From positions 1-13,575 of the forward strand of contig CANRIY010000037.1 of the NCBI GenBank assembly GCA_947630775.1: a DNA stretch of 13,575 nucleotides, in the 5' to 3' direction. The DNA is from an uncultured Clostridia bacterium (GTDB lineage Bacteria > Bacillota > Clostridia > Christensenellales > Borkfalkiaceae). Within the stretch, counting starts at the first letter, position 1. Every line of letters starts with the position of its first letter. The notes below the pieces were generated by a model. It worked only from the letters and a program-made list of their open reading frames with translations, ran no database searches and was not told the origin of the DNA. This document shows positions 1 to 5,787 of the stretch, piece after piece. The translations under genes and the position numbers were made by a program.

Positions 1-73
1 TGGGCCTTCACGGATTCGAACCGCGGACCGATCGGTTATGAGCCGACTGCTCTAACCACTGCGCTAAAGGCCC
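1..73 (-). tRNA. tRNA with CAU anticodon, tRNA-Ile2 (lysidine type) favoured over elongator tRNA-Met
   Basis: The reverse complement folds into a full 73-nt cloverleaf. It has a perfect 7-bp acceptor stem (GGGCCTT/AAGGCCC), a D arm, a 5-bp anticodon stem with loop CTCATAA (anticodon CAU), a 5-nt variable loop, a T arm with TTCGAAT, and discriminator A73 at the window edge. Any encoded CCA would lie outside. The body (CCTTTAGC...GGTTAGAGCAG, GGCTCATAACC) resembles, from memory, the Bacillus tRNA-Ile2(CAU) whose C34 is changed to lysidine by TilS, more than tRNA-Met. An automatic caller would probably label it Met. The D stem reads GCGC/GAGC, giving a G12-A23 mismatch where GCTC/GAGC is usual. 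Confidence 0.9.
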
Positions 74-105
74 ACGAGAACGCCGCTACATCGCAATGCT
101 TGATT

Positions 106-134
106 ATCATAGTATAAACGGCGGCAAAAGTCAA
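106..134 (-). promoter_or_regulatory. sigma-A promoter of the CAU tRNA
   Basis: Read on the minus strand there is a -35 TTGACT (129-134), a 17-base spacer and a -10 TATGAT (106-111), about 33 bases before the tRNA 5' end. The -35 is preceded by an A-tract and CAC (A7-CAC-TTGAC), which could act as an UP element. Position and quality fit a constitutive stable-RNA promoter. Confidence 0.8.
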
Positions 135-174
135 GTGTTTTTTTGCCCTAATTTCGAATTTACGAAAACTTTTT

Positions 175-211
175 TTCGACAAATTCTTTTTGCTTCGGAA
201 AAGTTTCGGCA
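175..211. promoter_or_regulatory. Two Spo0A (0A) boxes upstream of the spoIIA operon
   Basis: Positions 175-181 read TTCGACA, the reverse complement of TGTCGAA, within an extended TTTGTCGAA. Positions 205-211 read TTCGGCA, the reverse complement of TGCCGAA, within TTTGCCGAA. Both match the published 0A-box consensus TGNCGAA. They lie in the same orientation 30 bp apart, about three helical turns. The second box sits where the -35 of the following promoter would be, as expected for activation by phosphorylated Spo0A. The sequence match is direct; binding is inferred. Confidence 0.75.
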
Positions 212-230
212 AAATCCCCTCTCACGGCTC

Positions 231-239
231 TGTTATAAT
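231..239 (+). promoter_or_regulatory. Extended -10 promoter of spoIIAA-spoIIAB-sigF
   Basis: Positions 231-239 read TGTTATAAT, a perfect extended -10 (TGnTATAAT). No recognisable -35 hexamer lies 16-18 bases upstream, where the second 0A box and AAAATC stand. This is the pattern of a sigma-A promoter that depends on an activator. No convincing sigma-H promoter (AGGA-type -35 with GAAT -10) was found, although sigma-H drives this operon in Bacillus. The inferred transcript starts near 246, leaving a leader of about 32 nt. Confidence 0.6.
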
Positions 240-277
240 CTTTCCGAGAATCAAATTTTGCGGGAGGAATCCTTTTT

Positions 278-598
278 ATGAACATGGCGAGCTGCCGCAG
301 CGGAAAAGCCCTCTACATCTATCTCTCCGGCGAGATCGACGAACATTCCGTAAAAGACATCCGCGAAGAGGCGGACAAGCTCATCGACGACAATGCGGGC
401 CTCTCCCGCGCCGTATTCAATCTTGCGGGCGTCCGTTTTATGGACTCGACGGGGATCGGCTTTCTCATCGGCAGATACCGCAGGCTCAAGCGTTACGGCA
501 TGGGAATGTATCTCGAGGGCGCCGACACGGGGACGGATAAGCTCCTCTCCCTTTCGGGCGTCTACACGATCATGCCCAAGACACAGGAGACACTATGA
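278..598 (+). CDS. spoIIAA: Anti-sigma F factor antagonist SpoIIAA (STAS domain)
   Basis: The 106-residue product is a single STAS domain, the usual length for SpoIIAA. In sporulating Firmicutes unphosphorylated SpoIIAA binds the anti-sigma factor SpoIIAB and frees sigma-F in the forespore; SpoIIAB phosphorylates it on a conserved serine. That site is visible as MDSTGIGFL, with Ser57 the likely phosphoacceptor. The start ATG follows GGGAGGA (262-268) at good spacing. A second in-frame ATG two codons later is less well placed. The stop overlaps the next start as ATGA (595-598), so translation is coupled. Two downstream genes in the canonical order make the identification secure. Regulation is probably by Spo0A through the boxes at 175-211. 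Confidence 0.95.
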   Translation: MNMASCRSGKALYIYLSGEIDEHSVKDIREEADKLIDDNAGLSRAVFNLAGVRFMDSTGIGFLIGRYRRLKRYGMGMYLEGADTGTDKLLSLSGVYTIMPKTQETL

Positions 599-1029
599 AC
601 GAAATGCGTTTGAAATTTTTATCCCGCTCCGAAAACGAGGTGTTCGCGCGCAATGCGGTCGCCGCCTTTGTGCTGCCGCTCAATCCCACGCTCGACGAGC
701 TGTCCGATGTGAAAACCGCCGTTTCGGAGGCGGTGACGAACAGCATCGTGCACGGATACCGCGGCACGGAAGGCTGGATCGAGCTCACCTGCCGCAGTGA
801 CGAAAGAAGTCTACATATCGAAATTTCCGACAGCGGCAAGGGGATCGAGGACGTCGGGAAGGCGCTCGAGCCCTTCTTTACGACGCTGGAGGACGAGGAG
901 CGTTCGGGCATGGGATTCACGATCATGCAGACATTTATGGATGACTTTTCCGTAAGCTCAGTTTCGGGGAAGGGGACAAAGGTGACAATGAGGAAGGACT
1001 TTGCCTCCGGGGCGAGCAATGCTGGGTGA
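595..1029 (+). CDS. spoIIAB: Anti-sigma F factor and serine kinase SpoIIAB
   Basis: This 144-residue GHKL/HATPase_c protein binds sigma-F with ATP and phosphorylates SpoIIAA. Visible motifs are the N box SEAVTNSIVHGY (residues 44-55, with the metal-binding Asn at about 49), the G1 box DSGKG (79-83) and the G2 region SGMGF (104-108), in the order expected for the family. Length matches Bacillus SpoIIAB. The start ATG overlaps the spoIIAA stop by 4 bases, and the end overlaps the preferred sigF start by 11 bases, so the three proteins are probably made in fixed ratio. No defect in the nucleotide-binding motifs is apparent. Confidence 0.95.
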   Translation: MNEMRLKFLSRSENEVFARNAVAAFVLPLNPTLDELSDVKTAVSEAVTNSIVHGYRGTEGWIELTCRSDERSLHIEISDSGKGIEDVGKALEPFFTTLEDEERSGMGFTIMQTFMDDFSVSSVSGKGTKVTMRKDFASGASNAG

Positions 1030-1744
1030 AGCGGAGACATTGGAACTCATCAGAAGCGCAAAACGGGGGTCGAACGACGCAAAAGAGGCGCTTCTCGTCC
1101 ACAATACTTCTCTTTTGAAGAGCATCGTAAAGCGGTATTTAGGGAAAGGCGTCGAGTACGACGACCTGTATTCTCTCGCATGTATGGGGCTTTTGAAGGC
1201 GATCTCGGGCTTCGACGAGAGTTTTCAGGTGCGCTTCTCCACCTATGCGGTGCCGATGATCGCAGGCGAGATCAAACGCTTTTTAAGGGACGACGGGAGC
1301 GTAAAAGTTTCGCGCGCGCTCAAAAAGTCCGCGCGGGAACTCAACAGGTATATCGAGCACTACACGGCGGAGCACGGCTGTCAGCCGACCGTCAAAGAAC
1401 TTGCCGCCGCCTTCAATATGGAAGAGGGAGAAGTCGTGTTCACGCTCGGCTCGGGGCGCATGCCCGTCTCCATCTACGAGCAGAGCGATTATAAGGACGA
1501 AAGAGCGGGTACCCTCGAGGACAGGCTCCCCGCAAAGGAAAACCCCGAGGACATGCTCGACAGGATGCTTTTGAAAGAGGCGATCGAAAAACTGCCCGAG
1601 CGGGAGAAGAAGATCGTCGTTTTGCGCTATTTCAGAGACATGACCCAGAGCGAAGTCGCAAAGGCGATCGGCGTGAGTCAGGTGCAGATCTCGCGCATTG
1701 AAAGCCGTATCATTTCCCGTTTTAAGCACGATTTGACGGGCTGA
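1019..1744 (+). CDS. sigF: RNA polymerase sporulation sigma factor sigma-F
   Basis: The product is a sigma-70 family factor of about 241 residues, without region 1.1, that directs early forespore transcription. Region 2 is visible as VKRYLGKGVEYDDLYSLACM and the following FSTYAVPMIAGEIKRFLRDD. Region 3 covers roughly residues 110-150. Region 4 carries LPEREKKIVVLRYF and the helix-turn-helix SEVAKAIGVSQVQISRIES. It could be confused with sigma-G by sequence, but its place behind spoIIAA and spoIIAB identifies sigma-F. The ATG at 1019 is preferred (GGGGCGAG upstream, 11-base overlap with spoIIAB). A TTG at 1001 is possible, but the AGGAAGGA before it is only 2 bases away, too close. No terminator with a T-run follows, only GC-rich repeats. 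Confidence 0.93.
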   Translation: MLGEAETLELIRSAKRGSNDAKEALLVHNTSLLKSIVKRYLGKGVEYDDLYSLACMGLLKAISGFDESFQVRFSTYAVPMIAGEIKRFLRDDGSVKVSRALKKSARELNRYIEHYTAEHGCQPTVKELAAAFNMEEGEVVFTLGSGRMPVSIYEQSDYKDERAGTLEDRLPAKENPEDMLDRMLLKEAIEKLPEREKKIVVLRYFRDMTQSEVAKAIGVSQVQISRIESRIISRFKHDLTG

Positions 1745-1786
1745 CACGGGGGCATGTCCGCGATCCCCCCTCTCGGGCTCTCTCTC

Positions 1787-1886
1787 GGCGCCCCTCTCAG
1801 GGGAGCTGGCGCGCTGCCCTTGCGCGACTGAGGGGTTTCCGAAACCCCTTTCCCCTTCGGGGACTTCCCCTAAGAGGGGCAGCGAG
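1787..1886 (+). repeat. Multi-hairpin palindromic repeat, copy A
   Basis: This copy holds four small hairpins in a row: CCCCTCTCAGGGG; a second stem CGCGC/GCGCG around TGCCCTT; AGGGGTTTC/GAAACCCCT; and CCCCTTCGGGG. It ends TTCCCCTAAGAGGGG. The same order recurs at 1974 and, in part, at five or more other places in the window. After it come GCGTCATCCTGAGACAG and about 65 bases with short repeats of GAAGTCC and CCCGAAG (1895-1970), where no gene is visible. It lies just past sigF and might serve as its transcript end, though no U-tract is present. Confidence 0.75.
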
Positions 1887-1973
1887 GGAACAACCGCGTC
1901 ATCCTGAGACAGTGAGATGTACGAAGTCCGAAGAGCAATTCCCGAAGGATCCCGAAGAACGAAGTCCGTCCCT

Positions 1974-2076
1974 CGGCTCCCCTTGTAGGGGAGCTGTCAC
2001 CGCAGGTGACTGAGGGGTTTCAAAACCCTATCCCCCGCTAACGCGGGGACTTCCCCTAAGAGGGGAAGCAAGAGGG
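1974..2076 (+). repeat. Multi-hairpin palindromic repeat, copy B
   Basis: This is a second full copy 187 bp after copy A. It has CTCCCCTTGTAGGGGAG; a second stem GTCACC/GGTGAC around GCA; GGGGTTT followed by AACCCT; CCCCGCTAACGCGGGG; and the same TTCCCCTAAGAGGGG end. It is followed by GGCGTCATCCTAAGACAG, matching the flank of copy A, so the duplicated unit is longer than the hairpins alone. The second stem differs in sequence from copy A but stays paired. Positions 2100-2181, between this copy and the bioY stop, show nothing clear beyond a weak hairpin near 2140-2165. Confidence 0.8.
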
Positions 2077-2181
2077 GGGCGGCGTCATCCTAAGACAGTA
2101 GGAAGAACAGAGTCCACGGTTTCGTCACGCAAAAACACTTTTCAGGCGAGGTGTTGAAAATGCCCGAACCGAACGCGCTTT

Positions 2182-2760
2182 TTATCCCGCATACCGTTCC
2201 AGACGGACGGAAAGATAGGCCGCGGCTGCGAGCTTTACGGCGTCAGGCAGGAGATACGGGACGACGCAGAGCATGAGCGCCGCACCCACTCCCATGGGAT
2301 CCGCCGCCCCGCGGTTATAGACCGTGAGGAACCATACCGTGCCGAAAAAATAACAGATTGCAAGCCCCGCGATCATTGCGGCGTAAAACATTCCCGTGCG
2401 TGCCCATTTGCCCTTTACGGGAAGATGCCCCGCAAGCGCGGGAAGAAGCGCCGCGAAGAGAAATCCCAATATGTAGCCGCCTGTCGCGCCCATGAGCGCG
2501 GGTACGCCCGCCTTGAACCCCGCAAAGACGGGGATCCCGACGAGCCCCATCAGGATATAGACGGCAACCGCCGCCATGCCGCGCCTGAGCCCGAACAGCG
2601 CACCCACCGCCGCGACCGCAAAGGTCTGCAACGTGAAGGGGACTTCCCCGATGGGCAGGGAGATCCAAGCGCAGACGGTGATGAGGGCTACGCCGAGGGC
2701 GACCGAGGAAAGCTCCCTCGCCGCGCCGTGAAAGCGCTTTGTTTCGGCACTCTTTTTCAT
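2182..2760 (-). CDS. bioY: Biotin transporter BioY (ECF S component)
   Basis: The 192-residue, very hydrophobic protein has about six predicted membrane segments. BioY is the biotin-binding S component of an energy-coupling factor transporter. Family features visible are LPIGEVPFTLQTFAV near residues 36-50, a Gly-rich RRGMAAVAVYILMGLVGIP stretch, and the ATGGYILGF signature in the middle. No EcfA or EcfT gene is nearby, so it probably uses shared housekeeping ECF modules (group II) or works alone. It stands as a single gene with its own promoter. That promoter's -10 ends only 7 bases before the ATG and there is no convincing Shine-Dalgarno, so the mRNA may be leaderless. No biotin synthesis genes are in the window. 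Confidence 0.93.
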   Translation of the reverse strand: MKKSAETKRFHGAARELSSVALGVALITVCAWISLPIGEVPFTLQTFAVAAVGALFGLRRGMAAVAVYILMGLVGIPVFAGFKAGVPALMGATGGYILGFLFAALLPALAGHLPVKGKWARTGMFYAAMIAGLAICYFFGTVWFLTVYNRGAADPMGVGAALMLCVVPYLLPDAVKLAAAAYLSVRLERYAG

Positions 2761-2767
2761 GCCCTAT

Positions 2768-2796
2768 ATCATAGCACACAATTTCGGAATTATCAA
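2768..2796 (-). promoter_or_regulatory. sigma-A promoter of bioY, placing the transcript start at the ATG
   Basis: Read on the minus strand there is a -35 TTGATA (2791-2796), a 17-base spacer and a -10 TATGAT (2768-2773). Only ATAGGGC (2761-2767) separates the -10 from the ATG at 2758-2760, so initiation 7-8 bases downstream would fall at or next to the start codon. No BirA-type GTTAAC palindrome is seen. Confidence 0.7.
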
Positions 2797-2807
2797 GTAG
2801 AAAATCG

Positions 2808-2839
2808 AAAAAACGCCCCTTCCCTTTTGGAAAGAGGCG
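2808..2839 (-). terminator. Rho-independent terminator of the two-domain lipoprotein gene
   Basis: On the minus strand an 11-bp stem (CGCCTCTTTCC/GGGAAGGGGCG, counting G-T pairs) closes an AAAA loop and is followed directly by six T. It begins about 20 bases after the stop of the gene at 2860. This is a textbook intrinsic terminator. Confidence 0.9.
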
Positions 2840-2859
2840 GCTGTATTATCACTTTGGAA

Positions 2860-4212
2860 TTAGAAATTCGGGATCTCGACGGCCGTCTTGCCGTAGTCGG
2901 AGAAAATGATCTCGTACGTCATGCTCATTCCGTACTCGGAGGCGGAAAGCTCCAAGAGGATCATCCTGATCTTCCCGTCCTCAAACTGGATGGTACGCTT
3001 CGTATACGTCCTCTCCCCGACCGTCTTTTCGGCGGTACTCACATAGTACTCCCCGTTTTCGTCATACGTATATTCCTCAAATGCGCCGAGGGCCGCAAGC
3101 TCCTGTTCGGCAAACCCCTGCGGCGTATTCTGTTGATATTTCTCCCCGCCGACGTCCGTGGTTTTGGTATTTTCGTCGTCAATGTAAACATATCCGCTTC
3201 CCATTTGGAAAAAGTATTCTTTCGACGTAAAGGGAAAGGATTCGGAATCGAGCTCGATCGAAACGGTCTTTTTGATCCGATGATTTTCGAGATCCCAAAG
3301 ATATTCGGTTTCCATTTCCATAGGATAGAGATCCGATTCGTAGTTCACAGTCATGTTTATCGTGACATTTATGTACGGAAGTTTGATTTTTTCCGCCCAC
3401 ATGTCCGCCGTGACATGCGGATCGCCTTCATAGAGGCGGCTTCCCTCTTTCGGGATGGTTACGGTCGTCGTGCCGTAGTTGGAAAAGACATATCTCTGCC
3501 AACTGCCGTCATTGCCTTCCCCGTAAAACTCGACGAGGTTCCCGTTCTCGATCCTGACCTCGCGCTTGACAAAATAATCTTTCCATTTCTCCTTATCGAG
3601 GATATCGGTATAATGCCCTCTGGGGGCTTTCCCGACCACGGTCGTCACGTATTTCCCCGTCGTCTCGTCATAGGTATAATCCTCAAATGCGCCGAGCTCA
3701 AAGGTGATCGCCGCGGATAAGCTGAAATATTCTTTATCGCCTTCCCCGCCCGTTCTTTTGTCCCAAGGATCGCCTTCCCCGCTGCGGCTGAACATGTAGG
3801 GAACGCCGTCTATCTCCGCATAGACGGAATCGGATACGCCATCGAGATCGTGAAAGATCCGACGGTTCGCCGCGTCGATTTTGAGGATGTCATAACGCTC
3901 TTCGGAAACTGGTTCATCGGAGCCATCGCCTTCGGAATCTGCCAACGCCGGCGCAAAAGTCAATCCCGTTTCTAAAATTGTAACGTTTGAGAACTCCTTC
4001 AACTGTGCGAACTCTTCCCAAACCTCTTGTGGCGTCTTTTGGACGGCGGGACCGCCGCCCGCGGGCTCTTGATTCTCGGTTCCCTCGTTTTCGGTCCCCT
4101 CGTTTTCGGTTCCTTCGTTTCCAGTGGGCGTGTTCGGTGTGCCGCACGCCGCCGCCATTCCGCAGACGAAAACGCTCGCAAGCGCTATCGTCAACAATCT
4201 TACTTTTTTCAT
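2860..4212 (-). CDS. Lipoprotein with two similar beta-rich (LolA-like?) domains
   Basis: The product has about 450 residues and no recognised family. Residues 1-22 form a lipoprotein signal with lipobox MAAAC (Cys23), so it should be anchored to the outer face of the membrane. A Glu/Asn/Thr-rich linker with three NEGTE repeats (about 31-45) follows. The rest consists of two related halves, about 62-255 and 268-450. Both contain LGAFE(D/E)YTYDE, then a Tyr-Val strand, a strand ending in (E/D)-(N/D)-G, and a closing FS(N/D)YG-T-V-IP. The long curved-strand pattern suggests LolA/LppX-like barrels that could hold a lipid or other hydrophobic ligand; this is inference. The start is set by GGGAGGATCT-ATG at 4212; an in-frame GTG at 4263 has no RBS. 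It is monocistronic, with promoter and terminator visible. Confidence 0.8.
   Translation of the reverse strand: MKKVRLLTIALASVFVCGMAAACGTPNTPTGNEGTENEGTENEGTENQEPAGGGPAVQKTPQEVWEEFAQLKEFSNVTILETGLTFAPALADSEGDGSDEPVSEERYDILKIDAANRRIFHDLDGVSDSVYAEIDGVPYMFSRSGEGDPWDKRTGGEGDKEYFSLSAAITFELGAFEDYTYDETTGKYVTTVVGKAPRGHYTDILDKEKWKDYFVKREVRIENGNLVEFYGEGNDGSWQRYVFSNYGTTTVTIPKEGSRLYEGDPHVTADMWAEKIKLPYINVTINMTVNYESDLYPMEMETEYLWDLENHRIKKTVSIELDSESFPFTSKEYFFQMGSGYVYIDDENTKTTDVGGEKYQQNTPQGFAEQELAALGAFEEYTYDENGEYYVSTAEKTVGERTYTKRTIQFEDGKIRMILLELSASEYGMSMTYEIIFSDYGKTAVEIPNF
4073..4117 (-). repeat. Three 15-bp tandem repeats encoding NEGTE
   Basis: Three consecutive 15-bp units (4073-4087, 4088-4102, 4103-4117; core TTTTCGGTTCCCTCG) encode the acidic linker just after the lipidated cysteine. 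Units differ by one to three bases. Copy-number change would keep the frame and alter only the distance of the domains from the membrane. Confidence 0.85.
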
Positions 4213-4303
4213 AGATCCTCCCGTAAAAATAAAATTTGCACGATCAACAGTTCGCATTTTCACACAAAAATGACGAAACTATTAAAAAATCTATGCACCC
4301 TCT

Positions 4304-4330
4304 ATTTTACCCCCCCCGAATTTTTGTCAA
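4304..4330 (-). promoter_or_regulatory. Promoter of the two-domain lipoprotein gene, with a G8 tract in its spacer
   Basis: Read on the minus strand there is a perfect -35 TTGACA (4325-4330) preceded by AAAAAACAC, and a -10-like TAAAAT (4304-4309). The spacer is 15 bases and includes eight consecutive G (4310-4317). The spacer is two bases short of optimum, so slippage in the G tract could tune strength. The leader to the ATG at 4212 would be about 85 nt. Confidence 0.55.
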
Positions 4331-4449
4331 GTGTTTTTTGATATAAAATCGGCTTATGGCTTGAAATCTTTTTCTCAAACCGTAAAAAAGTTATCAACGG
4401 GTCGAAAGAAGCGGTGATTGAGCTTGGCTCCCCCCGTCATTCCGCCCTT

Positions 4450-4495
4450 GGCTCCCCCCCGAGGGGGAGCTGTCACCGCAGGTGACTGAGGGGGT
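4450..4495 (+). repeat. Multi-hairpin palindromic repeat, copy C (short)
   Basis: This copy has only the first two hairpins of the family: GGCTCCCCC...GGGGGAGC and GTCACC-GCA-GGTGAC, followed by TGAGGGGGT. A fragment TTGGCTCCCCCC at about 4424 repeats its left end. The rest of the gap 4331-4544 shows only AT-rich sequence and no gene. Confidence 0.8.
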
Positions 4496-4544
4496 GCCAT
4501 TCCAAATAGCGTCACCCTGCCCCCCGCGCGCTTCTTTTTATGCG

Positions 4545-4574
4545 CCAAGGGGCGGCACAAGTGCCGCCCCTTGG
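4545..4574 (-). terminator. Strong hairpin after metK, probable terminator
   Basis: A 13-bp perfect stem (CCAAGGGGCGGCA/TGCCGCCCCTTGG) with a 4-base loop starts 17 bases after the metK stop. On the minus strand it is followed by CGCATAAAAAG, with no U-tract, so it is not a classic intrinsic terminator. It may work with Rho or as a 3'-end stabiliser. Confidence 0.55.
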
Positions 4575-4591
4575 TTCGAAGTCATTGAACT

Positions 4592-5683
4592 TTACAGATA
4601 CTTTTTCAAATCAGACCGGTCGGTCTGCTCCCACGGGTAGCTGTCCCTGCCGAAGTGCCCGTAGGACGCCGTTTCCGCATAGATGGGACGGCGCAGCCCG
4701 AGTTTTGCGATGATCGCGGCGGGACGGAGATCGAATTCCTTTTTCACGATCTCGGCGATCTCGTCGTCGGGAAGTTTTCCCGTGCCGAAAGTATCAACAA
4801 ATACCGAGACGGGACGGGCGACCCCGATCGCATAGGCGACTTGCAGCTCCATCTCGTCCGCAAGCCCCGCATCAACGACGTTTTTGCAGATGTACCGCGC
4901 CATATAGGTCGCGCTCCTGTCCACCTTGGTGGGATCTTTCCCCGAGAACGACCCGCCCCCGTGCGGCGCCCTGCCGCCGTATGTATCGACGACGATCTTC
5001 CTTCCCGTGAGTCCCGAATCCCCCTCGGGACCGCCGATCTCGAAGCGGCCCGTCGGATTGATGAAGTATTTGGTATTCTCATCGAGAAGATCTGCGGGAA
5101 TGACGGCCTCCACGACCAGCTTTTTCATGTCCGCATAGATCCTCTCCTGCGAGACTTTGGTGTTATGCTGTGCGGAGATGACCACCGTGTCCACGCGGAC
5201 GGGGGTCTTGCCGTCGTACTCCACGGTGACCTGCGTCTTGCCGTCGGGACGGAGATAGTCGACGATCTTTTCTTTCCGCACCTGCGCAAGGCGGAAGGCG
5301 AGCTTATGGGCGAGCACGATGGGAAGGGGCATGAGCTCCTCCGTCTCGCGGCAGGCATAGCCGAACATCATGCCCTGATCGCCTGCGCCGAGGGACTGCC
5401 CGTGGATGAGCGTGAGGATCTTGCACTTGTCGTAGGCAAAATCCCCCGCATAGTACCCGATGCGCTGAATGACGGAGCGGGCGATTTGTTCGTAATCCAC
5501 GCTCGCCCGCGTCGTGACTTCGCCCGTGATCATCAGGGTGTTGTAGGCGGCGCAGCATTCCACCGCCGCGCGGGTGTTCGGATCCTGCTTCAAGAGTTCG
5601 TCCAAAATGGCGTCGGAGATGTTGTCGCACACCTTGTCGGGATGCCCTTCCGTGACGCTCTCACTCGTAAAAAATCTTTTCAT
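4592..5683 (-). CDS. metK: S-adenosylmethionine synthase MetK with shortened gating loop
   Basis: The 363-residue enzyme makes S-adenosylmethionine from methionine and ATP. Family motifs are visible: FTSESVTEGHPDK (residues 5-17, with His14 and Asp16), AGDQGMMFGYA, FINPTGRFEIGGPEGDSGLT, the phosphate loop GGGSFSGKDPTKVDRS, and the C-terminal YGHFGRDSYPWE. The start ATG at 5683 follows AGAGAGGA and precedes the conserved MKRFFTSES; upstream in-frame codons run through a palindromic repeat and are not coding. Compared with E. coli MetK (recalled sequence), about 14 residues after KQS, covering most of the flexible loop that closes over the active site, are replaced by a single Leu (IHGQSLGAGDQG). 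The rest is intact. It is a single gene with its own promoter. Confidence 0.95.
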   Translation of the reverse strand: MKRFFTSESVTEGHPDKVCDNISDAILDELLKQDPNTRAAVECCAAYNTLMITGEVTTRASVDYEQIARSVIQRIGYYAGDFAYDKCKILTLIHGQSLGAGDQGMMFGYACRETEELMPLPIVLAHKLAFRLAQVRKEKIVDYLRPDGKTQVTVEYDGKTPVRVDTVVISAQHNTKVSQERIYADMKKLVVEAVIPADLLDENTKYFINPTGRFEIGGPEGDSGLTGRKIVVDTYGGRAPHGGGSFSGKDPTKVDRSATYMARYICKNVVDAGLADEMELQVAYAIGVARPVSVFVDTFGTGKLPDDEIAEIVKKEFDLRPAAIIAKLGLRRPIYAETASYGHFGRDSYPWEQTDRSDLKKYL

Positions 5684-5711
5684 ATGCGTTTCCTCTCTGT
5701 TGTTCCCTATT

Positions 5712-5740
5712 ATTATAAAAACTGCGCCCGCAAAAGTCAA
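5712..5740 (-). promoter_or_regulatory. sigma-A promoter of metK with a short leader
   Basis: Read on the minus strand there is a -35 TTGACT (5735-5740), a 17-base spacer and a perfect -10 TATAAT (5712-5717). Transcription should start near 5705, leaving about 22 nt before the ATG. That is far too short for a SAM (S-box) riboswitch, which often precedes metK in Firmicutes. Confidence 0.85.
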
Positions 5741-5787
5741 CCGAAAATGACAGATCTTTCTTGACGAGTCTATGATCTCAGCTTTGC

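Noticed and set aside
225..251. sigma-H promoter for spoIIA
   Set aside because: A GAAT stands at 248-251, but there is no AGGA-type -35 at the right distance, while a perfect extended -10 lies close upstream.
1001..1018. TTG start for sigma-F
   Set aside because: The AGGAAGGA ends 2 bases before it, too close for initiation. The ATG at 1019 begins at the usual place for this family.
570..1040. 156-codon minus-strand frame opposite spoIIAB
   Set aside because: It is antisense to a gene with intact kinase motifs; its Ser-rich peptide is a reading artefact and it has no RBS.
1745..1870. Intrinsic terminator of the spoIIA operon
   Set aside because: Several hairpins are present but none is followed by a T-run; they belong to the repeat family.
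1787..2105. CRISPR array
   Set aside because: The two direct repeats are about 100 bp, made of hairpins, and separated by one 87-bp spacer. There are no regular short repeats and no cas genes.
2761..2810. BirA operator upstream of bioY
   Set aside because: No GTTAAC-type inverted repeat is present in this gap.
2425..3720. 431-codon plus-strand frame over bioY and the lipoprotein
   Set aside because: It spans two confirmed minus-strand genes, a promoter and a terminator, and the peptide resembles no protein family.
4213..4263. Upstream GTG start for the two-domain lipoprotein
   Set aside because: It has no RBS and would bury the signal peptide 17 residues in. The ATG at 4212 has a strong GGGAGGA.
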